Shown: piece by piece, positions 33,735 to 46,992 of the stretch
How the letters are laid out: every line of letters starts with the position of its first letter
Numbering within the stretch: the stretch's first letter is position 1
Translations under genes and position numbers: made by a program
Notes under the pieces: generated by a model
Databases searched by the model: none
Told to the model about the DNA's origin: nothing
The model's input: the letters and a program-made list of their open reading frames with translations, nothing else
Assembly (NCBI GenBank): GCA_027604685.1
Contig: JADHYX010000015.1
Coordinates: 5,446 to 69,445 of the forward strand
Direction of reading: 5' to 3'
Length of the DNA stretch: 64,000 bases
Source of the DNA: Lobulomyces angularis
Taxonomy: Eukaryota > Chytridiomycota > Chytridiomycetes > Lobulomycetales > Lobulomycetaceae

Positions 33735-33921
33735 TTGTACTTTAAAAAAATGCCAAATTCCTTCTGCCAACTATATGAAATAAGCTACTAATATAGAGAG
33801 TATTTAATAAAATAATGATTGTTATTAACATAGATATATCCAATATTGCCAAAATTTTGAATTACATTCAAGTAAAATAGAATTAACTTTTTTTTTTTTT
33901 TTTTTTTTCCACACTTGAAAA

Positions 33922-35299
33922 ATGCAGTTTCTGATCAAAAGAACTTACTCCACCATTAAGAAACCATCTTTATTAGGTGTTGTTGGTGCTGGGCAAATGG
34001 GGGTAGGAACAATTTTTATTTAATGTTCAATTTTTCAATTACTTGGCTATTTGCAGCTAGGCATTGCCTTAGTTTCGGCTTTAAAAGCCAAAACTCCAGT
34101 TCTTCTAGTAGATTCTAATTCTGAGCAAGTTCAAAAGGGAATGAAGTACATGGGTACAACATTTATTTTACTTTTAAGTCTGGCACCTGTTAATTCAAAT
34201 TTCTATTTATTATTCAGATTTTTTACTTTCAAAGGATGTTTTAAAAGGAAAGATAACAGAATCAGAAAAAAAGGATGCTCTTTCATTAGTCAATACCTCT
34301 GACACTCTTTCTGACTTTGAAAATGTGGATTTCGTTATTGAGGTGAGTTTACATTTCGGTTGTAAGATGAATTCTTCTTACTGTTTTTTGCATTTTCTTT
34401 TTGTTTTAGGCAGTTAGTGAGAATCCTGCACTTAAAAGACAAATATTTAGTGAATTATGTAAAATAACTCCAAAACATGCCATTTTGGCGACAAATACAA
34501 GTTCCATATCAATAACTAAAATTGCTTCTTCGACAAAACGCCCTGAAAAGGTATAAATGGCACTCAGTTTTCATTAACTAGATTTTTTAGGTCATTGGAA
34601 TGCATTTTATGAAGTAAGTAAGAAATTCAAGAGTATCATCTAAAATGATATATTTTTTTTTTTTTCACATTTCGTATTATTAAAGTCCAGGTAATTTTAT
34701 TACCTAAATATATTATTTTCTTATTTCCATCTAGTCCCTGTGATGAAGTTAGTTGAAATAATTCCTGGCTTAGCAACTTCTAACGAAACTTTGGAAGCAA
34801 CTTTGAAATTTGCAAAGGAAATGGGAAAAATAACTACCCAAAGTAATGATACTCCAGGATTTATTGCAAATAGAGTTTTGATGCCATATATCAACGAAGC
34901 TTGTTATGTCTTGCAAGAGGTAATATTTTAAAAATTGCTTGAAAATGAGTTTGAGTATTTAAAATGTGCTGTAGGGAATTGCTACACGTGAGGATATTGA
35001 TACTACCATGAAACTTGGAACTAATGTTCCTATGGGACCGTTGACTCTTGCAGGTAAATTTGAAGGACGAATTCTTTATCAAAATATGTTTTAGACTTTA
35101 TCGGTTTAGACACTTGTTTAGCTATAATGAAAGTTTTACATCTACAGTTAGGTGACAGTAAATACCGACCATCACCTTTGTTAGCTAAGGTGTGTAGATA
35201 GATATATTTTCTTGTTTAATTATTTTCTTTTAGTACGTTGACGCAGGTTGGTTAGGAAAGAAATCTGGCAGAGGTTTTTATGTGTATCCTTCACATTAA
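33922..35299 (+). CDS. HADH: 3-hydroxyacyl-CoA dehydrogenase, probably mitochondrial
   Basis: Ten exons: 33922-34002, 34057-34153, 34218-34342, 34410-34550, 34591-34613, 34686-34690 (5 nt), 34735-34919, 34975-35053, 35095-35189, 35234-35299; 298 aa, the family length. [15 protein letters not shown] is the NAD-binding GxGxxG loop. [11 protein letters not shown] and [15 protein letters not shown] carry the catalytic Ser and His. [18 protein letters not shown] and [12 protein letters not shown] close the fold. The enzyme oxidises L-3-hydroxyacyl-CoA in beta-oxidation. The first ~14 residues ([11 protein letters not shown]) look like a mitochondrial presequence. The five-base exon is required to write the N-P of HFMNPVPV. 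Confidence 0.95.
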
Positions 35300-35724
35300 G
35301 GTTATAATTTTACATCTTTGATGTAATAGTAGATAGATAAGCTAAATTTTTTTTTACAAATCAGAAATTATGTAAGTCATTTGAAATTGAGTTTTTGGAA
35401 TTATTTTTTTAAATTTTTGCAATTTTTTGAACTTTGGATGTCAACCACCAAAAATTTTTGACTCTTTTATCAGTTGTTTATGTGTGTATCCCTCAATGAT
35501 TTATGTGTTTCACTAAAGGTCACTCAAATTATTAGAAACTCGAAAACCAGCCAGGAAAATTAGTTGAATTGGAAAGGATATGCTTCACCATTATTTTTTT
35601 GTGTAACTGTTTAATTTATTTTTGTCAGATGTTGAAAAACTATGTCCTGCAGTTCAAAATTTTTTTTTGAAGTTCATTAAACCCTAGTAAAAAAAAATTT
35701 CAACAACTCCATTTTTTATTAAAT
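35300..35724. other. intergenic
   Basis: Between HADH and NEDD1. T-rich stretches; no feature recognised. Presumably carries the NEDD1 promoter. Confidence 0.5.
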
Positions 35725-38444
35725 ATGGCCTTAAACTCTAAAATAGACATTTTAGTTTCAAACATAAATCCAAGAATTATATCAACTGAAATTTTTAATG
35801 GTCACAAATTTACCATTTTTTCTCAAAATTCCATTGAAAACTTTAATGAAACAACAGTCTTAAGTGCAACTTGGAACTGTACAGGAGAGCTGATAGCTTT
35901 CATCGACACTAATCATCTACTTCATATTTACAATAACAATACTCAAAGTCTAACTACTCCTTTTTCACTTAAGACTACAGGCATAAATAAGCCAGAGACA
36001 ATCACTAACAAAATCGAAATCCCTCTGACATTTTCAAAAAGAAATTTAAATCTTGTATATATTGGCTATAAAAATAAAATAAAAATTTTTGATTGTGAAA
36101 AATTCGTTATAAAAAAAAACATCTTGATTAATTTCAATAGCAACAAACAAAATAATAACAGAAGCACCACAACAGAAAATTTTGATGCAGAAGATATCAA
36201 TTTTATAACAAGAATCAAATTTAGTATGGATTATAATAAACTGGTTATTGGTAACAGTGTTGGTGAAATAGTATTACTTAATTTTAAAAACAACCTTCAA
36301 CAAGTGTATATGAGCAATCTTACTCAAGTAATAAAATATTTTTTATATTTTTTATACTTAATCCAAAGCAAAATGTACTAAACTTTTAATGCAGGCGGTA
36401 ACTTCTATTTCTTTTTCGCATTTCAGTAATTTGTTTGGAAGCACTGGAGATGATGGGATTTTATGTTTATTTGATCCAAATGGGAAATCTGCACCAATTA
36501 GAAGTTATAGCAAACTTCACAATGGACCAATAAAAAGTTTAGAATTCTCTTATAAAATAAAGAATCAGTTTTTCACCGTGGGTAGTGATGGAATAATTAA
36601 AATTCACGATATTAAAAAACGGAAGTAATGCTATATCATTCATAATATTATTGATCATCAAATTTTAGCCCCTTAAAGGAAATTAACGTTGGCGCTCCAA
36701 TCAATTGTATGTCATTGTCAAATGAGGATTTGATACTTTTAGGAACAGCACTAGGAGATATTTTAGCTTATAGGGTTGATTGGGACAATACACTTGCAAT
36801 AAAGAAAGTTGGAAACCCCATGGATTTCATTGCAATAAAACCGCAAACAGTAACAAATTTTTTTATTTCTAATTTGCCATTAATTTTATGGGTTAAGATG
36901 AAAAATTCAACTTCAAGTACCGTTTTAGCAGCAAAAAAAATAATTTCTGAAAAGAAAGAAACTAGCGAAGAAGAAACCAATGATACTGGATTTATCAAAA
37001 CTTCTATTCCAAGTTCAGTTGTTGACGGAAACCATCTTGACATGTTTAGCCCTGTTGTACAAAAGAGAGCTATTTCAAAATTATTGACGAAATCTGCTAG
37101 TTCTTCTAGTATATCAAATGCCTCGTCTGTTAATTTATTGGTGCCATTAAATCTTATTGGTTTTTAATTACATTTCTTATAATAGAAAATTGCTCCTTCA
37201 ATAAGAAGTAATTTTTCAACGAAAAATTCTATATCCAGTATATCCACCTTGGCTAGTGCTGAAAGTTCAAACACTGTCTACGAAATGTCTTTGAATCAGT
37301 TTGAAAGTGGTTACAAAAACTACGACACCAACTTTAAATGTGAAGATTTGTGTGAAAATGAAGAAGTCAAAGATCGAGTTCGTAATAACTTGAGCTTAAA
37401 ATTCAAGGAACTCCAACGAAGTGGAATTGATGAAAGTGGTATACAATTTGATCTTAAAACAATATTTTTATCGTTTTTTAATACAAGATTCAACAAAATA
37501 CAACTATGAGCTTAATAAACAATCGAATAATAAACCTAAGATTACAAACAATGATAATAGCGATAACCATAAGAATCAAGATAGCAATAATAGCAATGAT
37601 TATAAAATTCAAATTAGCGATAATGATATCACTCAATCAACAAGCCCACAACTTCATCTTGCAAGAGAGGGTTCGTCGAATTCCTCTGTTTACACTTCAC
37701 CGGCAGTATCACCAAATTTACAATCTACCAAGGGATTAACGCAAATTGATCCGTTGATTACCAAATTACAAAATGAAAACACCTTAAGATATCCTGGAGA
37801 TAGAAAATCTTTAGAAAATAAAAGTAAAGAAAACAGTTCAAAAGATGCAGGCTTAAAAGCTGATGATATATTTCAGGATAATATGCTTAGTAAAAATCGA
37901 AATTTTGGAGGAATGTTAGGAACTATACCGCACAAAGAAAATAGCGAGACAAATAAAGGACTTGTAAACATAAGTTTGAGCAATATTATCAACCAAGAAG
38001 AAATTATTAAATCTGAAGAGGATATTCTTAATCAAATGAAAAAAATTGTGAAGTTGAACGTGGAAGAAGAACTAAAATTGAATGAAGACTTTGATGAAAA
38101 AAATGTTGATGGTATGGGTCTTAAAAATATAAGTATTGATGGTCACTTTAATGATACCGAATCAAAAAGTTCGTTTAAATACAAAGTAATAGAGAGTGTG
38201 GTAGAGGAGAGCTTAAAAAAGTTTAAAGAAGAAATTAGGGAAGATTTTGTTAACCTACAGCTGGAAATTATCAGGCAGTTTCACTATCAAAAAGTAAAAT
38301 TTTTATTAACAAAATAAATTAACTTTATCAAATTTTCTATAGGTTGAAATTGAAGAAGTTTTTCAAAAATACAGTTTTGAACCACTTTTGAATGAAATCA
38401 CCAGACTACGAGAAGAAAATGATGCTCTACGAAGAAATTATTAG
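35725..38444 (+). CDS. NEDD1: NEDD1/GCP-WD gamma-tubulin complex targeting protein
   Basis: Six exons: 35725-36327, 36395-36624, 36669-37140, 37186-37438, 37488-38293, 38343-38444; 821 aa. The first ~330 residues hold WD40 repeats (NLFGSTGDDGILCLFD, QFFTVGSDGIIKIHD). A long polar, Asn/Ser-rich middle region follows. The C-terminus, IREDFVNLQLEIIRQFHYQK then LNEITRLREENDALRR, matches the conserved NEDD1 helix that binds the gamma-tubulin ring complex. NEDD1 brings gamma-tubulin to centrosomes or basal bodies and spindles. Its presence agrees with an organism that builds centrioles. The middle part is the least certain but its frame is continuous. Confidence 0.88.
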
Positions 38445-38727
38445 TTTTAAAGAATAAATTTTTTAATTTATTTCTCTTTTTTCTTTTTTCTTGATGATTC
38501 ACAATAGAACAATTTTATTTTACTAAAAAATTAAATGAGTGAAATTTTATCTAAATATAGAGAAACGGCTCTTAATAAATAATAATATTTTTGGTATGAA
38601 AACGTTGAAAGCTATCATCATATTTTCCTTGGAATTAAACTATTGCACTAAATTACTATAGAGTACTATGTTAAATGTGGTGAATAGATTACTAATGCTG
38701 TGTAACAATTTCAAATAAATTTAAAAT

Positions 38728-39392
38728 ATGACTGAAATAGTAGATGAGCGTCCTTTAATCGTTGGTCCAGAAATAGTACAAAATCCATATCCCATATATT
38801 TAAAAGGATTGGTAACGAAAGGTTTTGGTAGAGGCTCAAAGGACTTAGGAATTCCAACTGGTATAGTAATAAATTAAAAAAGTTTATTTAAAATTATGTT
38901 TTTTAGCTAACTTACCTGAAGTTGTTGCTGCCGAAGCTCAAAAGGTTCTAAAAACGGGAATTTATTATGGATGGGCTTCAGTGGGAGATGATTTGCAAGT
39001 TTATCCTATGGGTACTACTAAATTTTTACATTAAGATGCTAATTTTATTGCCCCTTATCTAAGTAATGAGCTATGGCTGGAACCCGTTTTACAAAAATGA
39101 AAAAAGATCAGCCGAAGTTCACGTTATACATAAATTTGAAACAGATTTTTATGACAAGGTAAAACCTTTACCAATTTTTAAAAAAATAAATCCTAATTGT
39201 TGCTTCTAAAATTATTAATCCGATATATAGGAACTTCGAGTGGTCGTATTAGAGTATATTAGACCGGAAAAAAATTATAGTTCTGTGGATGACTTAATTA
39301 AAGATATAAATATAGATATTGACGTTGCAAAAAGCAGTTTAGGGAGAAATTCCTATAGCTTATTTAAAGAACATGAATTCTTAAAAACATAA
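38728..39392 (+). CDS. riboflavin kinase
   Basis: Four exons: 38728-38860, 38907-39011, 39064-39158, 39231-39392; 164 aa, the usual size of monofunctional eukaryotic enzymes. [23 protein letters not shown] is the nucleotide-binding signature with the PTAN motif (shown here only by its parts [13 protein letters not shown]). [27 protein letters not shown] with the catalytic Glu-rich stretch and [15 protein letters not shown] also fit. It converts riboflavin to FMN in the cytosol using ATP. There is no FAD synthetase domain. Confidence 0.95.
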
Positions 39393-39613
39393 TGTATTGA
39401 CTAGGGATACCAATTTAATAAACAGTTTTTTCAAAATTTTTCTGAGATCAACAAACCGAAGTCCTTACCTTAGAATTGATTTGTGCTTCTTTTAAATGTA
39501 TACAAATATATACAACACTATTTAACGAATAGATGAAAAAAATTGATATTTTGAAAAATAAAAAAATAAATTAGATTTGAGAAACAGTAAGTTGTATAAC
39601 AAAAAAAATACAA

Positions 39614-40893
39614 CTAATAAATAAGTTTGGTTTCATTGAAAATGACATCTCCAACAACATCTTCGAAATTTAAATTATCCCCGTTTAAAATAACTTTACT
39701 CTTTTTTAAAATATTGAAACAGCTTTTAAAAACTTCAAAGTCAACACTAAAAATATCCTTTTGATATTCCACAGTATTTAGCCAATTTAAAACATCTTTT
39801 TCTTTTAAAGAAAATGAATCCTTGATAAATTCCACGTTATCAGCCTTATTTTGGTCAAATTTTGTGGTTTGAGTATTTAAAACTCTTAGAAAGTCCTTAA
39901 CCAACGAAAGTTTTGTTAGCAAGATTTTATCTGTTGCTGCAATAGTGAATGCTGGCCATGGCGGGGTTATATTTGATAAATGATGAACAATGTTTTCATC
40001 ATAATAAGGTCTAAAAAAATAGGATTAAAAAAAAAATTTTTTTACATGAAAATACTTTGTAGTAAATCTCTCCCACAAAAATGTATCACATTTATTTTCT
40101 TTAATTCCGTTAATTAAACCGTTAATGTTATTTAACACAACAAATTCGAACGGAATTTTTTGACCATCATCTAACCTTTATTACGGGCATTTTAAAAAAT
40201 TAAATTCATTCATTTTTTACCATCCCATAGAGTCTGCCAAAACAAATGGTATGATGTGAGAGCCAGAACCAAACCGACTTACTCCAATTTTCCAGTTTTT
40301 TATGGTTTCATAACCACTAAATTTATCAAAATTATCTTCGCCCTCTTTCTTTAAATTAATATGCGATGCAATTGACCATGTTAATGGTCTTGAAACATAA
40401 GTACCAATGATTTTAAATTCGTTTTCCATGTTGTCAGATTTTGCTTCATCACTGTCAAAAGAAATTCTTGTTAATCCTTCATCAACTCTTTTCCTTTTTA
40501 TTAAATCTTTAAATAAAAAATGCATTAAGAGACTTAAAAATTTTTTAATTAGAATTTACCATTAACAAGATTGGCTATCAGACCTTCAGTCAATGCAAAA
40601 GCTATATCGATTTTATCTTCTTTTAAATACTGGATCATTTGACCAGTACCACCAGGGCAGTTAACCTTGATTGCAATGATTAGAACAAAATACAGTAAAA
40701 AATGGAATACAATTACGGCATTGGGGAACACCCCAGAATCAATAATCTGATATATGGGAGAAGAAAAGTGTTCTGGGACACAACCTTAATATAGCAAATA
40801 ATTGTTATATATAAAAATCTAAACAAGTTTACCTATTCGTAATTGAAAGGCAGAGCTGATGTTAGTTGCAGTAATACCGATTGGAGGTGACAT
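39614..40893 (-). CDS. Ca3427-like periplasmic-binding-protein-fold protein
   Basis: Six exons: 40893-40833, 40784-40711, 40665-40560, 40506-40221, 40175-40056, 40010-39614; 347 aa. IGCVPEHFSSPIYQ, NCPGGTGQMIQYLKED, IDIAFALTEGLIANL, IGTYVSRPLTWSIA and GVSRFGSGSHIIPFVLADS match the Ca3427 family, a type-2 periplasmic binding fold first described for a Candida albicans protein. Bacterial relatives carry sulfonate, nitrate or thiamine-precursor ligands. In eukaryotes the protein is soluble and its ligand is not established. No signal peptide is seen. The intron at 40666-40710 is 45 nt with no in-frame stop, so an unspliced reading would insert a hydrophobic block. Confidence 0.8.
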
Positions 40894-41570
40894 CAGTTTA
40901 ATTATTGATGAATTAGGATATACGGAAAATGTATATTTCAAAGCAAGGAATAACAAGTTATATGAAATAAAAAGTTTGTGAAAAAAGTTTATTTTTGTTT
41001 TTAATTTTTTTTTTTTTTACGCCATATAACGATCTATTTCTAATCTCTATTTTTTTCATAATTGTACTGTCACCAAAGTTGTTCAGTTTGGTCTGCAGTA
41101 AAAAATATATTTGTTAACAAACTGACTTTTTGCTATAAAACATTTGCAACTAGTTATGCAAAAATTGACTGGATTGCAGCTTTTGCAGTTGAATCTGTTG
41201 TAATGTTATTAATTACGCAAAGTAATATCTCAATTTTAATTTCCTGTATTTAACAATGGATATAATTCGATGGAATTGCAACAGTTGATATGAACAATAA
41301 ATAAATTCTGGGAATCTAAATTCACTACAATGATAGAAAAATAAACATTCTACAGTAATTTGTGTTCAGTTTGTTACAAGAACTAGCAAATCAAGGGAAG
41401 TTTAAGTATTAATTGAATTGGTTTTACGTTATTTCTAATTAACTTTTTAAAGTGATGATTAAAGATATTGTTTTAATGGTTACTGCAATAAATTATGTTG
41501 ACTATCTATTTCTAATGATTAAATATTTATTTATTGATATTATTTCTACACATGCTAAGACTTCTTTTTC
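40894..41570. other. intergenic
   Basis: Between the Ca3427-like and NOL10 genes. It contains a 63-codon plus-strand ORF (41062-41253) with several Cys and Trp but no recognisable motif. No repeat or RNA seen. Confidence 0.45.
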
Positions 41571-44111
41571 TCAACGTTTACCACGACCTCTCCCTCCTAA
41601 ATAATAATTAAAAAATAAAATAAAATAAACTAACCTCTTCCACGCCCTCTTCCTCTCTTGGAGGAATTTCTTCTATCATCCCTGTCACCCTGTAATCCCA
41701 GGCTTTTAACACCTCTCTTTTTCCTATTGGGTTCTCCAAATTCATCTTCACTATGCTCATCTTCTAGATTACCTCTTCTAGCATTTCTATTTTTTGGTGT
41801 AAAAGTTAGACTAGCATTTCCACTTCTCCTTGAATTAATCTTAAATGCGTCCTTGTCTCCATTTAATTTCATTTGTTTTAACTTTTCTTCAAAATTCAGT
41901 TTTATAAAATTTTGCTGTTTTGTCAGTTCTTCTTCAGTAACAGATTCATTTAATTTCAATTTTGCTCCTGGCTAAATAATTTGGAGGAAATCAAGTTCAT
42001 TGTGATTAAATAGAAGAATTACTTACTTTAAGCTCATAAAAACTTTGTTTAGGTACTTTTTGAGCTGATACTGTTTTAGTTTCCTCAAAGGAACTCTCTT
42101 CACTAGAGCTTTCGTCACTACCTTTCCCTTCTTTTTCTGATATTTCTTCTTCTGAATCTTCTTCGATTTTATCAAATTCACTAATAATTGCTTTCTTTTT
42201 TTCAACTGGATAGTGCAGTATATATTCTGGATTTGAGGTATCAATAGCAAAGTCTTCTTCAGTGAAAGCTGCAGAGAAACGATCATCTCCCAGAGGATTA
42301 AGGCTTGTTTGATTTTCCCTTGGTAGTTCTTTTTTACCTTTTTTTCCATCAAATTCTCCAGATAGCAGTTTTGAGGCAAGTTCTTTGTTAACTTTAGGTA
42401 AATTTTTTATCGCCCTAATTCTACTTCCTTTTTCCTTTTCAATTTTAGATTGAATTTGCGATTTTTTAAAGGAATCAAAATCGAAAGGTGATGCAATGCT
42501 TCTTGCCTATTCGAATGGTTTTTAATAATTTTTTTCAAGTATAATATCAACCCACCTTTTCGTATAATCTAAGATCAACAAAAAATCCATGCATATACGC
42601 TCTGAGTAGGTTAGATCCAATCAAATGCTCCAACCCTAGACTTTTTTACAATTGTTAAAGGAAGCGCAGAATTAATTTTTTAATTACTGTTTCAGTTCTT
42701 TCCTGGTAACAAATTTATAGTCATCATATATTGTCTGGGTTTGATTTTCCTCCAGTTCTTCCTATAAATAAAGGGAAGAAACAATTTAAAATTAAACTTT
42801 CTTACTGTCATATTATCTAGGAAAGGACACCACTTCGGAGCAGGACCAAGTTGCGGGATATAATAGGTCTGAATTCGCACACCTTCATTTGCAACCATCA
42901 TTAAGCCTGAATCCTCATTTATTAAAACATCATTGATATCTGTAGGTGGTTCTACTGAAGTAAAAATCTTTCCCTACAAAAAAGTACTTAAATTGGTAAC
43001 TTTCATTTCTGTATTTACGTTATTCTTATCCCATATTTTAACAATTTTCGAATCCGCGGATATTATATTTCCGGAGTTATGATATGATAAAGACTTAATT
43101 GGGTATCCATATTGATGATCCTTGATCATCACAGGAGTTGGTCTCCTTAGATCATATAACAGTATTTGTCCTATTGAAAAGAATTTACATTTTTAAATCA
43201 TGATAAAATATGTTACCAGTTGACATTCCCACTGCGAATGTCAGACCATTATCAGCAAATTTCATAGACGAGATTTCTATACTGGAGTTTAATAATTGAT
43301 TGTAGTCCTGTGATTTTTCCAATAAACCCTTTACATCTAATTTTGCAATTCTGTTTCTTTGGGTTGGATGCCAAAATTCCAATACCCCATCTTCACCACC
43401 AAAAGACCAAAGTTGATGTGCAGGATTAATTTCACACACGTTTACACCATTTAGGTCTGTGGGTATAGGGTTTAAAAATTTTCCTTGTTCAAGATTTAAT
43501 CTCCAAACATCACTGGAAGCACCGCCTATTAATAAATCACAATTAGGATAACTATATGCCAAGTCACGTCCGAACTAAAAAAAATTTAAAAAAATCACAG
43601 TTGAGCAACTTACTCTTGGGACTCTAGTTTTATAATGAATACCAAACTGTGTATGAAATTCAATAGTTCTATCATTTTGTAAATGAACACTTTTAGTCCA
43701 ATCGTCTGTTAAAATTTCAAAAGTGACATTTTCTGCATCAGAGTGTCTTTTAAATTTCATCGCTAAATCCTGTAATTCAAACACTGCACCCATTAATTGA
43801 AATGTTATAAAAATAAAAATACCTCTCATTTGAGGTTGATATACACCAGTTGCCATTATGTGATTCCCATCTTTTGTAGATTTAATTTTTATAGATGCTT
43901 CCGGAAATTCCAAATCTTGAACAATTTCTAATCTATTTCTGTATTCAGCATCTCTCTGTAAAGATTTTTTGTTTGTTTTTGCTATCCAATCTGGTAATGC
44001 AGCTCTAATTAACAGTTAGATTAAAAAAAAAAAAAAATATCTAAAATTTGAGAACCTCGCAGCAGATGTGACAGAGTATACCAACACACCATTTGTTTGA
44101 CTAACATTCAT
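41571..44111 (-). CDS. NOL10: nucleolar ribosome-biogenesis protein NOL10/ENP2
   Basis: Eleven exons: 44111-44056, 44004-43823, 43783-43614, 43574-43217, 43170-43019, 42973-42806, 42761-42688, 42640-42556, 42506-42027, 41971-41635, 41596-41571; 695 aa, as in human NOL10. N-terminal seven-bladed WD region: PDWIAKTNKKSLQRD, VTFEILTDDWTKSVHL, YSYPNCDLLIGGASSDVWRL, GQILLYDLRRPTPV. Then YIPQLGPAPKWCPFLDNMTE, GLEHLIGSNLLRAYMHGFF and the NUC153 motif DDRFSAAFTEEDFAID. The C-terminus is charged and ends in RG repeats. Enp2/NOL10 acts in the small-subunit processome. It shares a 47-bp promoter with SUV3. Confidence 0.96.
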
Positions 44112-44158
44112 TGTTATCTTTACTTTTTATTAAAAAAAAAAAAAAATTTTGTATATAA

Positions 44159-46992
44159 ATGTTATTTTTATTAATACCAAATTTTTCATGTACCAATTTT
44201 TACAAATGTATAAATAAAACGTCTATTAGGCATAGAAAACCTTGGCGTCAAAGGCTTGTGCCCGCTAAGGAGGTTCCTAAAGGTGATTTTGAACATAGAG
44301 AACAAGAATTTTCCAGTGAATTTAGAAAATCAAAAATTACACCGAGTTCCACAAAAAATTTGCATTTTAAACACAATGAAACAGTGAAATCGTTCAATAA
44401 TTTTAGTAATGCATTTTTTGATGGTAAATTTCTCTCAAAAAAACCTAATTATCAGTATGAAGAACAAAACGAGTATATTAAGAAAAGAAAATCATATAAA
44501 AATGAAAATTTTAGCCTAGAGGAAAATCGCGTCAACTTTAAAAACTCTAATAAGTTACTTTCGGGGAAAAGGTCTGGGAGACCCAGCAATCAGCAACTCA
44601 TGAAACCCTTAAAAACGGGACGTAAGTGTTGTTCTCGCTATTAAATGGATTCTGAATTATGACCATAATTTTAGTGTCAATGGCAGAATTATTGAATGCA
44701 TTTTCACGCAGAAGTTCAGTCTATATAAAATGTAGAGACTTAGGAATTGATAATACCCTTGTGCGAAAATCAATGAAAAACTTTGTTATAGCTGTAGGAG
44801 ATGGCTTGCTTCCTTCTCTGGAGTTTGCGGATTTAATTTTGCGTCAAGAGGCGGGTGAGGATATTGAAAAACGTCTCACGTCAGAATTTTTGCGATACGT
44901 AATAAAACCTTGTTATGCATTACTGCTAATGTAATATTCGTTCCATAGATTAGTGAAACTTCACCATCCCAATTTGAATCCTTGGATTCTCTTGTTAATC
45001 TTGGTGATATGTTAAATCCACCGTCTTGGTTTGAAGGAGCGAGACAAATGAAGAGAAAAATTATAATGCATTTAGGTCCAACAAATTCAGGGAAGACTTA
45101 CAACGCACTGCAAGCACTTAAAGTGGCAGATAGTGGAGTTTATTTGGGTCCGCTGCGCTTACTTGCTCATGAAATATATGAACGGTTTAATAAAGAAGGA
45201 ATACCCTGCAACTTAATTACTGGAGAAGGTAATTTTCTTTTATAATTTATACATAAATATTGCTCTTAGATCGTAGAGAGTTTGAAGGAGTTAACGTAAG
45301 TGCGTGTACAGTGGAAATGGCTTCATTAAACCGACAGCTTGATGTAGCAATAATTGATGAAATTCAAATGCTGGCAGATAATGATCGAGGCTGGGTAAAA
45401 TAGTTATATGAGTTATATCCACTATAATTCTCAATGTAGGCGTGGACCCATGCCCTTTTAGGATTGCAAGCTAAAGAAATTCATGTTTGCGGTGAACCTA
45501 CCGCTTTAGATTTGGTTAAAAGATTATGTGATTCTGTAGGAGAAGAATATGAGGTTAGGCATTCAAACACTTGAGATAATATTTGAAACTTTTAGGTTAA
45601 AATGTATGAAAGATTGTCTCCATTATCCGTTGAAGAGACATCCTTGGAAAGCAATTTAAAGGCTTTAAAAAAGGGTGATTGTCTGATTACCTTTAGTAGA
45701 AAAAATATATTTTTAATGAAGAAAATAATTGAAAAAGATACCAAATTAAAATGTGCTGTAGTTTATGGTGCATTACCTCCAGAAACAAGAAGCGAACAAG
45801 CAAAACTGTTCAATGATCCGAATTCCAAATTTGATATACTTGTTGCTTCTGATGCAGTAGGAATGGGTTTAAACTTGTAAAATTGAATATACTAAAATTT
45901 CGCATTGAACTTTTTTTGTAAAATTATTAGAAATATACGTAGAATTGTTTTTGAGCGTTGTGAAAAATATAATGGTAAAGAAGTGGAACCATTGTCTGTT
46001 TCTCAGACAAAGCAAATTGCAGGAAGAGCGGGCCGCTTTGCTACAACTAATTCACAAGGCCTTGTCACAACGTATAGTTTATTCATTAACAACTAAATAC
46101 CCTTTGATTTTTCAGACTTGATAGAGGGGATTATAAATTTCTTAAAGAGACTATGGAAAAAGATATCCCTGAACTGAAATATGCCGGCCTTGGTGCATCT
46201 TTAGATATAATTGAAAAATTTCATTTTGAACTCCCACATCTAAAACTGGCTGAATTGCTGGTATCGTCTATTTCAAGTAATTGACATTATAATGAATTTA
46301 AACTAGGTAAAAATTTGCGACATGGTTAGAACAGGAAACAATTACTTTTTCTGTGAACTTAAGTCCCAAATTTTAATAGCTGACATAATAGAACCAATTA
46401 AAGGATTGAGCTTGCAAGATAAATATCAGTTTATAGTTTCACCTGCGAAAATAGGTTCAGTGCATAATGCGTTTGTTGAAGACTGCCTTTTTAAATTTGC
46501 TGTTGCGAAAGCTAAAGTTTCCGATTGTCACATATCTGATTTTGTAAAGCTGCCTGCTGAAGTTCCCAATAGCATAGAGGAATTGAATGTTAGATTAATA
46601 ATAAATCAATTTGTAGTAATTCATTAATATTTAGGGCTTAGAGCAAAGACATAGTGTGGTGATGCTTTATTTGTGGTTAAGGTATTTCGTTTTGTCTACT
46701 CACATCTCCTAAAATTAACTTTTAATTTAGTTATCGATTTCCGGAAACTTTTTCTGATGTCTCTACAGCCTTGGTTTTAAAACAAGAATGTGAAAGACAG
46801 ATTCAATATGGATTAACTGAATTAAATGCGGAAAGACAAAAGAAGTTTTTTGGATATGAAGGAGCAACTGGAAAAAAAAGAAAAGAATTTATAGAAGAAA
46901 AAATTATTACCAGCTTTTTCGATCCCTTTGCAGTGCAATCTATCAAAGATCCAAATTTACATGATAAGAAAAACCTAAATTTTAGATATTAA
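44159..46992 (+). CDS. SUPV3L1: SUV3 mitochondrial ATP-dependent RNA helicase
   Basis: Eleven exons: 44159-44621, 44675-44898, 44949-45228, 45270-45394, 45440-45553, 45596-45876, 45931-46071, 46116-46260, 46307-46588, 46635-46681, 46731-46992; 787 aa. Motif [15 protein letters not shown], motif [41 protein letters not shown] and motif [14 protein letters not shown] are all intact, followed by the Suv3 C-terminal domain ([12 protein letters not shown]). The first ~150 residues are basic and low complexity and likely include a mitochondrial presequence. In yeast, Suv3 forms the mitochondrial degradosome with the exoribonuclease Dss1. Confidence 0.95.

Noticed and set aside
41062..41253. A 63-codon plus-strand ORF with several Cys and Trp.
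   Set aside because: No family or context; stop-rich on both sides. Could be a relic but cannot be supported.
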